Source of the DNA: Terriglobales bacterium
Lineage (GTDB): Bacteria; Acidobacteriota; Terriglobia; Terriglobales; Acidobacteriaceae
Assembly: GCA_016185365.1 (NCBI GenBank)
Contig: JACPNP010000021.1
Coordinates: forward strand, 35,456-99,455
Reading direction: 5' to 3'
DNA length: 64,000 bases
Shown: piece after piece, positions 50,873 to 60,450 of the stretch
How the letters are laid out: each line of letters starts with the position of its first letter
How positions within the stretch are numbered: the first letter of the stretch is position 1
Notes under the pieces: generated by a model
Database searches by the model: none
What the model was told of the DNA's origin: nothing
What the model saw: the letters and a program-made list of their open reading frames with translations, nothing else
Program-made: the position numbers and the translations under genes

Positions 50873-53461
50873 TTGAGGCTCCTTCATCCCCGGTCCCGCT
50901 ATTTTCTTTCACTCATCCTTTCCGCGTGTCTGGCGGCGTCCGGCCAGGACGCGCCCCGGCCCAAGCTGCGGCCGTTCCGGCTGGCGCAAGACACCGGCGC
51001 CGCCGGGTTTGACCAGGCCCTAAAGAAACTCAAGACCACAGCCCGTTTGCTGCAGACCACGGCCCATCCTGACGACGAAGATGGCGGGATGCTGACCTAT
51101 GAGTCGCGCGGCATGGGTGTCGAGACCATGCTACTCACGCTTACCCGCGGTGACGGCGGGCAGAACAAGACAGGTTCGAACCTCTTTGACGAACTGGGCG
51201 TGCTGCGCTCGCTAGAGCTGCTGGAGTCCGGACGCTATTACGGCGTGAGGCAGCGCTTCACCCGCGTGGCGGATTTCGGGTTCTCAAAGAGCCCCCAGGA
51301 AGCGTTCCAGAAATGGGGCCGCGAAACGGTCCTGGCCGACATGGTTCGCGTGATCCGCCAGTTCCGGCCGGATGTGGTCGCGTCCGGATGGAGCGGCACT
51401 CCGGCGGACGGTCACGGACACCACCAAGCGGCCGGCATCCTTACGCCGGAAGCCGTGAACGCGGCGGCGGATCCGCGAAAATTCCCGGAACAGATCAAAG
51501 AAGGCCTGCTGCTGCCATGGCAGGTGAAGAAGTTCTATCACCGCATGCGCGGAGACTACGACTTGCGCATGGACGCGGGCAAAGTCGATCCGAACCTCGG
51601 CGCCAGCTACATCCAATTCGGGATCGAAGGGTACAGTCATCAGGCATCGCAGAACGCCGAGTATTTCACCGTACCCGCAGGGCCTTCGTGGCGGCTGTAC
51701 CGGCGGATCTCCAGCACGGTACCGGTGAAGGACAAGGAAGACGATTTCTTCGAAGGGTTGGATACCACGCTTCCCGGGCTGGCGTCGCGCTTGGGCGAAG
51801 AGAGTGGAAAGCTTCCCGGGCTGCGCGCCCAGCTTACCGAGATCGAGAATGACATCGAGGAAGCGTCGCGTGCCAAAAAAGCGCAGCCGCTCCTGCACGG
51901 GTGGGAGCTCCTTCGGCAAGTGATCCAAACGATCGAGAGATCCGGACTGTCAGCCGCCGCCAAGCTCGACCTGCTGACTTCCTTGCGCACCAAGGACCGG
52001 CAATTCCAGGAGGCCACGCGTCTGGCGCTCGACCTGGATGGGACCGCCGTGCGCTCGGATAACGGCGCACGCATCGTGCCCGGGGAATCGTTCACGTTGG
52101 CGGTCCGTTTGGATAATCACGGTACGGAACCGGTGAAACTCGAACGCGTCTCCTTCAACCTTCCCTCTAGCTGGAAACAGGCAGAATCGGCGGGGGAAAA
52201 GAGTGAGTCGGAAAAACGATACCGCGTCACTGTCCCGGAAAACGCTGCTCTGACTAAACCCTATTGGCACCGCAATGATCCGGAACGAGATTCGCTGCAC
52301 CAGATCACGGAACCCGAGTATCAAACCCTGCCTTTGCCGCCATCTCCGGTCAGAATAACGATCCACTACAGCGTGAACGGCCAGCAGGGGATCCTGGACG
52401 TGACCGGCTCGGCTGCCGATGAAAAACGCACGCCTCTGGCGGTCCTGCCGGCGTATTCCGCACTGTTCGAACATGCGTCGCAACTGATCCCGCAAGGACG
52501 GGGCGCAAGCGTGCCCGCGGATGTGATCGTGCGCGGCAACGTGCCCGGCGAAGCCACAGTCCGCGTGGAGGCGCCGCCGGGATGGAATGTGACTCCGGCG
52601 AGCCAGAGATTGAATTTTCAACAAGCCGGCGAAGAGAAGAAGATCAGTTTTCAGGTGACGCCAGCCGCGGGACAGGAAGGCCGCGTGGAGTTGCTGGCTG
52701 TTGTTGCCTCTCGCGGAAAGGAGTATTCCGAAGGCTATAGCACCGTTACCCGCGAGGACCTCACCACCTTTTATTACTTCCAATCATCCGTCCAGAGGGT
52801 GAGCGTGGCGCGCGTGGCCTTGCCGCAGAAGTTGAAGGTCGGTTACGCGACCGGCGCCGGAGACGACATTTACTCCGCGTTGCAGCAGCTCGGAATGGAT
52901 GTTGCGCTGATCACGCCCGAGGATCTGGCCTCGGGAGACCTTTCGCGATACGACACCATTGTGCTTGGTATTCGCGCCTATGACACGCGCGACGATGTGC
53001 GCAAGAACAACGGCCGCCTGTTGGAATACGTAAAAAACGGCGGGACGTTGATCGTGCAGAACAATTTCAGCGCCAACGATTTCAACACCGGCAAGTACAC
53101 GCCCTATCCGGCCACGCTGAGCCGTGAAAGGGTGAGTGACGAGCAATCACCGGTGGAGATACTGGCCCAGGAAGACCCGGTCTTCCACTTTCCGAACAAG
53201 ATCACGGCCACGGACTTCGACGGCTGGGTGCAGGAACGCGGCGTGAATTTCATGTCGAGCTTCGATGCCCAGTACAAATCGTTGCTGGCCGCGAATGACC
53301 CGAGCGAATCGCCGCAGAAGGGCGGCATGTTGCGCGCCACTTACGGCAAAGGGACGTACATCTACACCGGCTTCGCATTCTTTCGGCAGTTGCCGGCGGG
53401 CGTGCCCGGCGCCATCCGTCTTTACGTGAATCTGTTGAGCGCGGGACATGAGCCAAGATAA
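50873..53461 (+). CDS. Secreted PIG-L (LmbE-like) deacetylase with C-terminal beta and GATase-like domains
   Basis: An 862-residue exported protein (signal ending CLAASGQ). The N-terminal PIG-L domain has the zinc/catalytic motif TAHPDDEDGGM (H65, D67, D68) and the downstream DGHGHHQA ligand motif. Such enzymes deacetylate N-acetylglucosaminyl groups. A long beta-sandwich middle (about 380-690, NPCBM/CARDB-like character) follows. The C-terminal part (YDTIVLGIRAYDTRDDVRKN, LEYVKNGGTLIVQNNF) resembles class I glutamine amidotransferase-like or ThuA-like domains. TTG start with GGAGG 5 nt upstream. It overlaps the following permease gene by 14 nt, so the pair are co-expressed. Confidence 0.85.
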   Translation: MRLLHPRSRYFLSLILSACLAASGQDAPRPKLRPFRLAQDTGAAGFDQALKKLKTTARLLQTTAHPDDEDGGMLTYESRGMGVETMLLTLTRGDGGQNKTGSNLFDELGVLRSLELLESGRYYGVRQRFTRVADFGFSKSPQEAFQKWGRETVLADMVRVIRQFRPDVVASGWSGTPADGHGHHQAAGILTPEAVNAAADPRKFPEQIKEGLLLPWQVKKFYHRMRGDYDLRMDAGKVDPNLGASYIQFGIEGYSHQASQNAEYFTVPAGPSWRLYRRISSTVPVKDKEDDFFEGLDTTLPGLASRLGEESGKLPGLRAQLTEIENDIEEASRAKKAQPLLHGWELLRQVIQTIERSGLSAAAKLDLLTSLRTKDRQFQEATRLALDLDGTAVRSDNGARIVPGESFTLAVRLDNHGTEPVKLERVSFNLPSSWKQAESAGEKSESEKRYRVTVPENAALTKPYWHRNDPERDSLHQITEPEYQTLPLPPSPVRITIHYSVNGQQGILDVTGSAADEKRTPLAVLPAYSALFEHASQLIPQGRGASVPADVIVRGNVPGEATVRVEAPPGWNVTPASQRLNFQQAGEEKKISFQVTPAAGQEGRVELLAVVASRGKEYSEGYSTVTREDLTTFYYFQSSVQRVSVARVALPQKLKVGYATGAGDDIYSALQQLGMDVALITPEDLASGDLSRYDTIVLGIRAYDTRDDVRKNNGRLLEYVKNGGTLIVQNNFSANDFNTGKYTPYPATLSRERVSDEQSPVEILAQEDPVFHFPNKITATDFDGWVQERGVNFMSSFDAQYKSLLAANDPSESPQKGGMLRATYGKGTYIYTGFAFFRQLPAGVPGAIRLYVNLLSAGHEPR

Positions 53462-54926
53462 AGAGATCACCGCGCCTCCGCACCTGATCCGCGGCGTGGG
53501 TCTGCGCGGCGCCACCGCGCTGAACATGATCGACATGATCGGCGTGGGCCCGTTCATCACCATCCCGCTGATCATCTCGGCGATGGGCGGGCCGCAGGCC
53601 ATGATCGGCTGGATCGCGGGCGCGGTCCTGGCCTTGTGCGACGGCATGGTCTGGGCTGAACTCGGCGCCGCCATGCCGGGGTCCGGCGGATCGTACCGCT
53701 ATCTCAAGGAGATCTATGGGCCGTCCAAGCTGGGCCGGCTGTTCTCCTTCCTTTTTATCTGGCAGCTTTCGTTCAGCGCGCCGCTGTCCATCGCGTCCGG
53801 ATGCATCGGCCTGGCGCTGTATGCGAGTTACATTTTTCCCGGACTCGAGAACGCCTGGGCCGCGCACACGGCGCAACTCGCCTTGCCCTGGCTGGGAATG
53901 TTGGAATTTCGCTTCCTGGTGAATGGCGCGACCTTCGTTGCCATCGGCGCCTGTCTGCTGGCGCTCCTCTTGCTGTACCGGAGGATCACGGTGATCGCCC
54001 GGCTGTCACAGTTCCTGTGGGTCGGCGTGATGGGCACCATCGCCTGGGTCATCTTCGCGGGGCTGACGAACTTCGACGCCGCCAAAGCGTTTGATTTCCC
54101 TCCCAACGCTTTCCGGATCGACAGCCACTTCCTGACCGGCTTCGGCGCCGCTCTGCTGGTGGCGACCTACGACTACTGGGGCTATTACAACGTTTGCTTC
54201 TTTGGCGACGAAGTGAAGGACCCGGCGCGCAATATCCCGCGGGCGCTTATCTATTCCATCCTGGCCGTGGGCGCGATCTACATCGTGATGAACCTGAGCA
54301 TCCTGGGCGTGCTGCCATGGAGGGAACTCGATGCCGCGGCCAAGGACAACTCGCGTTTCTACATCATCTCCACCATGATGCAGCGGGTCTACGGCCATGG
54401 CGCCGCCGTGGTGGCCACGCTACTGATCATGTGGACGGCGTTCGCGTCTGTGTTCTCACTCTTGCTCGGCTACTCGCGCGTGCCCTACGCCGCGGCGCTG
54501 GATGGCAACTATTTCAAGACATTCAAGGCCGTTCACCAGGAGCACCACATTCCGCACGTGTCATTACTTACACTGGGTGGGGTCGCGGCCTTGTTCTGTT
54601 TCTTGCGGCTCCAGGATGTGATCGCCGCACTGGTGGTCATCCGCATCCTGGTCCAGTTCCTGGTGCAGAGCGTGGGACTCTTATGGCTGCGGCAGCGAGA
54701 TCCATCCTTCCCCCGTCCCTTCCGGATGTGGGCTTATCCCCTCCCCGCGCTGATTTCCATCGGAGTATTTGTATTCGTGTTGTTTAAGCGTGACAATTTC
54801 CAGAGAGAGATCAAGTACGCCGCGGTGATCGTGGTGGCAGGTTTGCTCCTCTTCTTTTTACGCGCTTGGCGGGAGCGATCCTGGCCCTTTTCGACTGCTC
54901 ACGAATCTCAGAAACAGGAGTCTTAG
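53448..54926 (+). CDS. APC-superfamily amino acid permease
   Basis: A 492-residue membrane transporter with about 12 transmembrane helices. The first (GLRGATALNMIDMIGVGPFI) has the unwound G-rich motif of the APC fold. The sequence runs through ATYDYWGYYNVCFFGDEVKD with PARNIPRALIYSI, a conserved consensus of amino-acid/polyamine antiporters. The C-terminal half ends in VFVFVLFKRDNFQREIKYA. Substrate is probably an amino acid or a derivative. It overlaps the deacetylase gene and precedes an MFS transporter on the same strand; perhaps uptake of the released product, which is inference. Confidence 0.9.
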   Translation: MSQDKEITAPPHLIRGVGLRGATALNMIDMIGVGPFITIPLIISAMGGPQAMIGWIAGAVLALCDGMVWAELGAAMPGSGGSYRYLKEIYGPSKLGRLFSFLFIWQLSFSAPLSIASGCIGLALYASYIFPGLENAWAAHTAQLALPWLGMLEFRFLVNGATFVAIGACLLALLLLYRRITVIARLSQFLWVGVMGTIAWVIFAGLTNFDAAKAFDFPPNAFRIDSHFLTGFGAALLVATYDYWGYYNVCFFGDEVKDPARNIPRALIYSILAVGAIYIVMNLSILGVLPWRELDAAAKDNSRFYIISTMMQRVYGHGAAVVATLLIMWTAFASVFSLLLGYSRVPYAAALDGNYFKTFKAVHQEHHIPHVSLLTLGGVAALFCFLRLQDVIAALVVIRILVQFLVQSVGLLWLRQRDPSFPRPFRMWAYPLPALISIGVFVFVLFKRDNFQREIKYAAVIVVAGLLLFFLRAWRERSWPFSTAHESQKQES

Positions 54927-54946
54927 TAACATCCACCCCAGTTGTC

Positions 54947-56218
54947 ATGGCTGAGCTCCCAAATCCCATAGCCGAGATCAGTGAAGAAGCGTGGCACCGT
55001 CATGGCCCGGCGCTTGGTCCATTGCGTGAGCCGCTTTTCCGCGCGCTCTGGATCGCTTCCCTGGTCTCCTACACCGGGACCTGGATGCAGAACCTGGGCA
55101 CCGGCTGGTTGATGAGCCAGTTGACCTCGTCGCCGGTGCTCATCTCCATGGTGCAGGTGTGCATGAGCCTGCCGGTATTCATGGTGGGGTTGCCCGCCGG
55201 AGCGCTGGCGGACATGGTCGATCGCCGCAAGCTGCTCCTGATCACGCAATCCTGCATGGTGTTTGCGGCCGCGACGCTCGGCTTTATCACTGTGCGCGGA
55301 CTCTGCACCCCGTGGCCGCTTCTTGTCTTCACTCTTCTCCTGGGCATCGGCGCGGTGATGAACGACCCGGCGTGGCAAGCCATCACTCCGGAGGTGGTCT
55401 CGCGCCAGAATTTTGCTTCGGCCGTCGCCCTGAACTCCGTGGGATTCAATCTGGCGCGGGCGGTGGGTCCCGCGCTGGCGGGGTATGTGATCGCGTGGGC
55501 CGGTTCCGGCTGGGCCTTCATGCTCAATGCCGCGTCGTTCTTCGGCGTGATCATCTTCCTGCTGAATTGGGAACGTCCGCCGCGTCCGGACCCGGTGCCA
55601 CTGCGGCGCATGTCGGAATCACTGCGCCAGGGATTTGCCCACGTCAATGATTCCCACTCCTGCCGTGCCGTGCTGATCCGCACCGGATTATTCAGTGTGT
55701 TTGCCAGCGCCCTGTGGGCCCTGCTGCCCCTTGTGGCCCGCGACCACGGTTCGATCGGATACGGACAGTTGCTGGGCAGCTTCGGATTGGGCGCGTTGTC
55801 CGGCGCCGGCCTCTTGCCCGCGATGCGCAAGAGCCACTCCTTGAATCACATGTTCGTGCTGGCGACCGTGGTGTTTGCCGCTGCCATCGCATTGCTGGGT
55901 CATGTGACGATGCTGCTGCCTCTGGCGGCGGTGTTTTTTGTGGCGGGCGCGAGCTGGATCGCCATCCTCGCCAGCCTGAATATCTCGGCGCAGATGATGG
56001 CGCCGGCGCAGTTCCGGGCGCGCGCGCTTTCCATGTATCTCTTGGTGCTGCAAGGCGGCATGGCCGCGGGCAGCGCGGTCTGGGGCCTGGTGGCCGCACG
56101 CTTCGACCTGCCCACCGCGTTCCTTGCGGCCGCGGCAGGGCTGGTCGCCGGACTTTTGACGATGGGACGTTACAAGCTGATCGTTCGCGATTGGGGGCCC
56201 AGTACTTCAACCCTGTGA
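54947..56218 (+). CDS. MFS transporter, EntS-like (MFS_3)
   Basis: A 423-residue major-facilitator protein with 11-12 transmembrane helices. The N-terminal region (EPLFRALWIASLVSYTGTWM, QNLGTGWLMSQLTSSPVLIS) and loop motif LADMVDRRKLLLITQ are typical of the MFS_3 group of drug and siderophore exporters. NARxxxPALAGYVIA-like NLARAVGPALAGYV follows in the middle. The end is ARFDLPTAFLAAAAGLVAGL. Start: ATG 54947 (MAELPNPIAEISEEAWHRHG) after the permease stop; an earlier in-frame ATG at 54866 would overlap the permease. Direction and substrate are unknown. Confidence 0.88.
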   Translation: MAELPNPIAEISEEAWHRHGPALGPLREPLFRALWIASLVSYTGTWMQNLGTGWLMSQLTSSPVLISMVQVCMSLPVFMVGLPAGALADMVDRRKLLLITQSCMVFAAATLGFITVRGLCTPWPLLVFTLLLGIGAVMNDPAWQAITPEVVSRQNFASAVALNSVGFNLARAVGPALAGYVIAWAGSGWAFMLNAASFFGVIIFLLNWERPPRPDPVPLRRMSESLRQGFAHVNDSHSCRAVLIRTGLFSVFASALWALLPLVARDHGSIGYGQLLGSFGLGALSGAGLLPAMRKSHSLNHMFVLATVVFAAAIALLGHVTMLLPLAAVFFVAGASWIAILASLNISAQMMAPAQFRARALSMYLLVLQGGMAAGSAVWGLVAARFDLPTAFLAAAAGLVAGLLTMGRYKLIVRDWGPSTSTL

Positions 56219-56232
56219 TGGAGGAGAAAGCT

Positions 56233-56823
56233 GTGAAAAAACCGATTGCAATCCTGTTGTGTCTCATGCTGTGTCTCGCCGTGACTGCGTACGCGCAGGA
56301 AGCGGCCAAACCCCAAGCCCCGCCGCCCCCGCCGCCCACGGTCACGACCGTGCTGCATAGCCAACTGGGAAACATCGACAAGGATCTTGTAAGCCTTGTC
56401 GAAGCGATGCCGGAAGACAAATTCGACTTCGCGCCCACCAGCGGCGAATTCAAAGGTGTCCGCACCTTCGGCCAGATGGTGAAGCACGTGGCCTCCGTGA
56501 ACTTCCTGCTGGCCTCGGTGCTTCTTGGTGAGAAGTCGCCGGTGACGCTCGAGCAAGCGACCAATGGTCCTGACAATCTCAAGACCAAAGCGGAGATCGT
56601 GAAATTCCTGAAAGACTCCTATGCCGCGTGTCACAAAGCGATGGACACGGTGAACAACAGCAACGTCGTGGAACAGATCCCGAACGCATTCAACCCCAAG
56701 GGCAAGATGACGCGTCTGGGGGCCGCCAACATCATCACTTGGCATGGGTTCGACCACTACGGCCAGTTGGTGGTGTACTTGCGGATGAACGGCCTCGTGC
56801 CCCCGGCGAGCCGTCAGGGCTGA
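56233..56823 (+). CDS. Secreted DinB-family protein
   Basis: A 196-residue DinB-type four-helix protein with a signal peptide (KKPIAILLCLMLCLAVTAYA) and a Pro-rich spacer (KPQAPPPPPPTVTTV). Metal-ligand histidines are in GQMVKHVASVNF and in TWHGFDHYGQLVVYLRM. An exported DinB is common in acidobacterial and Bacteroidota genomes but has no known role; a periplasmic metal-dependent transferase or binding protein is possible. The GTG start at 56233 follows GGAGGAG by 7 nt; an ATG at 56218 overlaps the MFS stop. It may be co-transcribed with the MFS gene. Confidence 0.82.
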   Translation: MKKPIAILLCLMLCLAVTAYAQEAAKPQAPPPPPPTVTTVLHSQLGNIDKDLVSLVEAMPEDKFDFAPTSGEFKGVRTFGQMVKHVASVNFLLASVLLGEKSPVTLEQATNGPDNLKTKAEIVKFLKDSYAACHKAMDTVNNSNVVEQIPNAFNPKGKMTRLGAANIITWHGFDHYGQLVVYLRMNGLVPPASRQG

Positions 56824-56843
56824 TCCGCACCGAAGCAACAAGA

Positions 56844-56868
56844 AGCCCGCCGGAAACGGCGGGCTTTA
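56844..56868. terminator. Bidirectional terminator hairpin
   Basis: AGCCCGCCG-GAAA-CGGCGGGCT is a perfect 9-bp stem with a GAAA tetraloop, followed by TTATTAATTT on the plus strand. It lies between the convergent DinB and metalloprotease genes, 20 nt after the DinB stop. Confidence 0.85.
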
Positions 56869-56879
56869 TTAATTTCCGG

Positions 56880-59345
56880 TTAGATTGGTGGTCCGGCCGG
56901 AGGCCGCGCGCCCTGCCGTTTTGGCTGATTACGAGTCGGGTCCTGCTTGAACAATCCGATCTGCTTCAACAGCAGCTGCATGGACGCATCCGCCCCGCCG
57001 GGAGCCACCAGCGCCGCCTTGGCCGCCCGCTCCACTCGGTCCACGCCGGCCCAGGCTTCCGCCTGGACCTCTGCCGTGGCGCCCGGATCGACCGCCAAGG
57101 CCATCAACCTGTCGGCAAGGACCTGGCGCACAACAGCGGAGAGTTCCGCCTGCGGGCCTTTGTTGCCTGGGAAGGCCGCATTGACGAGGGCCGAGACCAC
57201 TTCGGATGCGCTTGGCGCATCCGGTTGTTGTAAACGGATGGACTTGAGCCGCTGCAAGCGCTCGGCATCGAGCAGCCCGTTCACGATCTGCTCCGCGATG
57301 GAGCGTGCGCCATCCTGCGGGCTGAACAGGTAGCCCGCGGAAGACCGATAACGTTCCGCATCATTCGAACTGTCTTCCACGGGCACGAGTGACTGCCAAA
57401 GTTGCGGCGAAATGGCGAGCTCAGAAGGCTGGAGCGCACCCGCCAGAGCGGCGATAGCCTGACGCTGACTCGCTGCCGGCCAGACTTCGAGGGGCTTTTG
57501 TCCGTCACCTTGCAGGGACGGTGGGATCTTCGCACTCCCCACGATGCTGATGGCGCCGTTGATGGCGTAGCGGTGGAACAGATAGATCAACGGGAACCGG
57601 GATTGCAACGCTGAGACCGGTTCACCCGGATGCAGCAACGCAAGACTGTAATTCGCCAGGAGCGCGCGCCGGGTCGCGCTCGACTCTTTCAGATGCGCGA
57701 CCGGGTCGTTGCCATCGTCATACGCCACCCAGCGGGGATCGGAATAATTCCCATACCAGATGCCCTTGGCATGAGCCTGGCGAACGATCTTCTCGCGGCG
57801 GTCCGGCTCGGACTCGGCCTTGGTATCCGCCAAACCGACGCTGTAGCCCCACTCGATGGCGAACTTGTCATAACTGCCGACGAACTGCATGTAGGAGTCA
57901 GACATATCGAAGGTGCCGTCGGCCCGGACCTTGACCCGGGGCGCATAGTAATCCATCACAGAGCCGCGGTCGAAGGTGCTGGCGACAAAATTGTGGTCCA
58001 GCCCCAGGATGTGGCCGATCTCATGCGCGGCCAGCGTGGCCAGGCGATTGGCCACCGCTTCCTCACGGCCCGGCCCGGCCATCGGGTCGAATGCCGCGAA
58101 GAACTCAAGTCCGGGGTCCGCCAAAGCCATGGCGTTGGCCCGCCCCGGCGGATTCATGGTCTCCCAATAGTTGCTGGTGGTGCGCATACGGTGGGAATCC
58201 AGTTGCACGGCGGCGTGCAGGATCTCGCCGGTGCGCGGATCGGTGTGCACCATGCCCACAGACCAGCCGCGTCCGTTGCGGTTCGTCCACTGGATGCAGG
58301 AGTAGCGGATATCCATGCAGTCCGCGCCTTCGGGAAGTTCTTCCACGTGGACGGCATTGTGGAAGCCCGCCTGCCGGTAGGCATCATTCCACCAGAGCGT
58401 GCCGCGCTTCGCGGCGCTGTGGATCGGCTCCGGGATCGCCGGGTCCAGATAGATGGTGATCGGCTTGACCGGCTCACTCACCGCGGCATTCGGGTCTTTT
58501 TTCTGAAGGCGCCAGCGCAATGCAAGAGAACGAGCGGGCAGATCCGTGTAGGGCTTGGAAAAATCGTCGAAATCATTGGTAAGGTAGCCGACGCGCACAT
58601 CGCGCTCCAAGGGTTCATACCCGGGTCCGGGGAGCGCGACGAATGATTGGTGCTGGCGGACCGTGAGGGCGGTCGCTTCCGGCTGATTGAATTCGCTTCC
58701 GGTACTGTCTGAAGCGAAGGTCAGGATGCTCTCGACCTCGGTATTCATGGGAAATGCGCGAGTGTTCTCCAGGCTGACGCCGCTGCGGCTTTCGTCGAAT
58801 CGCCAGCTACCACCGCTGCCCGAAGAATCGCGGACCAGCTGCCCGCCGATGGCCCGCGTGGGACGCCGGAACTGCCCGAGCAGGCCAAAGGCGTCGCGGA
58901 CGATGAGCGGATTCGCCTTCACCAGCAACGTCCCATCCTCTTCGGCTTCGATCGGCAAGGCAGCCAGGATGGACGTGGGGAATCCCTGTTGCACGGCGCG
59001 CTGGAGCGCGGCGCTGCCGCCGTCGGCCCGGAAATTCCAGTTCTCCTCCACCACAAACACGCGCGCCCCATTGCGCTCGAAGTGGATCACGCCGGAGTTG
59101 CCGAGCGAGCTGCGGTCGGCGAAGAGTTGCGTGGAGCCCACGCCCGTTGCCAGTGAGGTGAAGTGCAGGATCGGGCCCTTCATCAGCGCGGGCGAAAGCT
59201 CGAAAAGCAAGTCGCCCTTTTTCTCGTCCCAGTAGAACGGGATGAGGCCATCCTGGCGTTTCAGGTCAGCCGTGCGTTTGGTGATCTGGGCGAAAGAACT
59301 CAGGGATGTGGCGAGGAGGAGTAAAAGAACGATGATGCGGCGCAT
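56880..59345 (-). CDS. Secreted zinc metalloprotease (DUF5117/DUF4953 type, metzincin-like)
   Basis: An 821-residue exported protein (IVLLLLLATSLSSFAQITKR). The N-terminal beta region matches the DUF5117 opening (LIPFYWDEKKGDLLFELSPA, GSTQLFADRSSLGNSGVIHF). A catalytic domain follows with the extended zinc motif H441-E-I-G-H445-ILGLD-H451 and a Met-turn-like GSVMDYY about 20 residues on, so it is a metzincin. The long helical C-terminal part has QLQAELSAVVRQVL-like segments and a Pro-rich tail. Typical of the large secreted or periplasmic proteases numerous in Acidobacteriota and Bacteroidota. Substrate unknown. Confidence 0.88.
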   Translation of the reverse strand: MRRIIVLLLLLATSLSSFAQITKRTADLKRQDGLIPFYWDEKKGDLLFELSPALMKGPILHFTSLATGVGSTQLFADRSSLGNSGVIHFERNGARVFVVEENWNFRADGGSAALQRAVQQGFPTSILAALPIEAEEDGTLLVKANPLIVRDAFGLLGQFRRPTRAIGGQLVRDSSGSGGSWRFDESRSGVSLENTRAFPMNTEVESILTFASDSTGSEFNQPEATALTVRQHQSFVALPGPGYEPLERDVRVGYLTNDFDDFSKPYTDLPARSLALRWRLQKKDPNAAVSEPVKPITIYLDPAIPEPIHSAAKRGTLWWNDAYRQAGFHNAVHVEELPEGADCMDIRYSCIQWTNRNGRGWSVGMVHTDPRTGEILHAAVQLDSHRMRTTSNYWETMNPPGRANAMALADPGLEFFAAFDPMAGPGREEAVANRLATLAAHEIGHILGLDHNFVASTFDRGSVMDYYAPRVKVRADGTFDMSDSYMQFVGSYDKFAIEWGYSVGLADTKAESEPDRREKIVRQAHAKGIWYGNYSDPRWVAYDDGNDPVAHLKESSATRRALLANYSLALLHPGEPVSALQSRFPLIYLFHRYAINGAISIVGSAKIPPSLQGDGQKPLEVWPAASQRQAIAALAGALQPSELAISPQLWQSLVPVEDSSNDAERYRSSAGYLFSPQDGARSIAEQIVNGLLDAERLQRLKSIRLQQPDAPSASEVVSALVNAAFPGNKGPQAELSAVVRQVLADRLMALAVDPGATAEVQAEAWAGVDRVERAAKAALVAPGGADASMQLLLKQIGLFKQDPTRNQPKRQGARPPAGPPI

Positions 59346-59412
59346 GGCAACAAATATACGTCATCCGCCGGGCTGCCCGTCGTAGCGCACGCCACAATGG
59401 TTGGGACAGATG

Positions 59413-60366
59413 TTAAGCGCGCGCCGGCGCCATAAGGGTCTTGTACCAGGCCACGGTGCGGCGCAAACCTTCTTCGAAATCCACGGCCGGGTCGTAGCCC
59501 ATGTGCTTGCGCGCGAGAGTGATGTCCGCCAATGAGTGCTTGATGTCACCTTCGCGCTCGGGGGCGTAGCGGACTTCTCCTTTGTACCCTGTTAACTTGC
59601 GCAAGATATCCACCGTCTGATTCAGGCTGAAGCGGTGACCCGTGGCGACATTGAACACTTTTCCGGCAACTTCACTTGCCGGCGCGCTTGCCGCCAGCAG
59701 ATTGACCTGGACGCAATTGTCGATGTAATTGAAGTCGCGGCTTTGCTCGCCATCGCCGAAGATGGTGGGTGTCTCGCCGCGCAGCATCTGCATGGAGAAT
59801 TTCGCCAGTACGCCGGAGTACATCGAGCCAGGGTCCTGGAACGGGCCAAAGATATTGAAGTATCGCAGCGACACCGTTTCCAGTCCGTAGACCCGGTGGA
59901 ACGAGGTCATGTACTGTTCGCCGGTCAGCTTTTGCACGGCGTAGGGCGAGATCGGGTCCGGTTTCATCGACTCCACTTTGGGCAAAGTCGGCGTCTCACC
60001 GTAAGCGGAGGACGAAGCCGCGTAGACCACGCGCTGCACGCCGGCATGGCGCGCTTCCAGCAGGACGTTGAACGTGCCGTTGATGTTCGCCTCGTGACTG
60101 GGCTCAGGCTCCTGGACGGACTTGGGCACCGAAGGAATGGCCGCCTGGTGCAGGATCACATCGACACCTTCGCAAGCCGAGCGCAACGCAGCGCGGTCGA
60201 GCAAGTCGGCCTGGCGGAAATCCATCCCTTTCAGGTCCGTTAAATTTTCACGGCGCCCGGTGGAGAGATTGTCCAATCCGCGCACGGCATCGCCGCGCTG
60301 AAGCAGGGCGCGGGCCAGGTTACTGCCGATGAATCCGGCGGCCCCGGTGATCAGATATCGAGCCAT
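59413..60366 (-). CDS. NAD-dependent sugar-nucleotide epimerase/dehydratase (UDP-glucose/GlcNAc 4-epimerase-like)
   Basis: A 317-residue extended short-chain dehydrogenase. The NAD-binding GAAGFIG is at residues 8-14, then LDNLSTGRRENL, catalytic S/T and Y142-x-x-x-K146 in PYAVQKLTGE, with ASSSAYG before it. SLRYFNIFGPFQDPGSMYSG and FGDGEQSRDFNYIDN are hallmarks of the WbpP/GalE-like 4-epimerase group acting on UDP-GlcNAc, UDP-Glc or their uronic acids. The substrate cannot be fixed. It lies downstream of the two-component pair on the same strand, after an 84-bp gap with two palindromes, and may supply cell-surface polysaccharide precursors. Confidence 0.88.
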   Translation of the reverse strand: MARYLITGAAGFIGSNLARALLQRGDAVRGLDNLSTGRRENLTDLKGMDFRQADLLDRAALRSACEGVDVILHQAAIPSVPKSVQEPEPSHEANINGTFNVLLEARHAGVQRVVYAASSSAYGETPTLPKVESMKPDPISPYAVQKLTGEQYMTSFHRVYGLETVSLRYFNIFGPFQDPGSMYSGVLAKFSMQMLRGETPTIFGDGEQSRDFNYIDNCVQVNLLAASAPASEVAGKVFNVATGHRFSLNQTVDILRKLTGYKGEVRYAPEREGDIKHSLADITLARKHMGYDPAVDFEEGLRRTVAWYKTLMAPARA

Positions 60367-60392
60367 GAGTCCTGTCTTTCTCGCGGATACGT

Positions 60393-60418
60393 TTGGCGCA
60401 TGCCAAGGCCCGGCCTTG
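60393..60418. repeat. Two adjoining palindromes between response regulator and epimerase
   Basis: TTGGC-GCAT-GCCAA (60393-60406) adjoins CAAGGCC-C-GGCCTTG (60404-60418). They may be an operator or a hairpin attenuating read-through; there is no T-run. Confidence 0.4.
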
Positions 60419-60450
60419 CCACACGGATTGCGTCACAGCACGATTATCTT

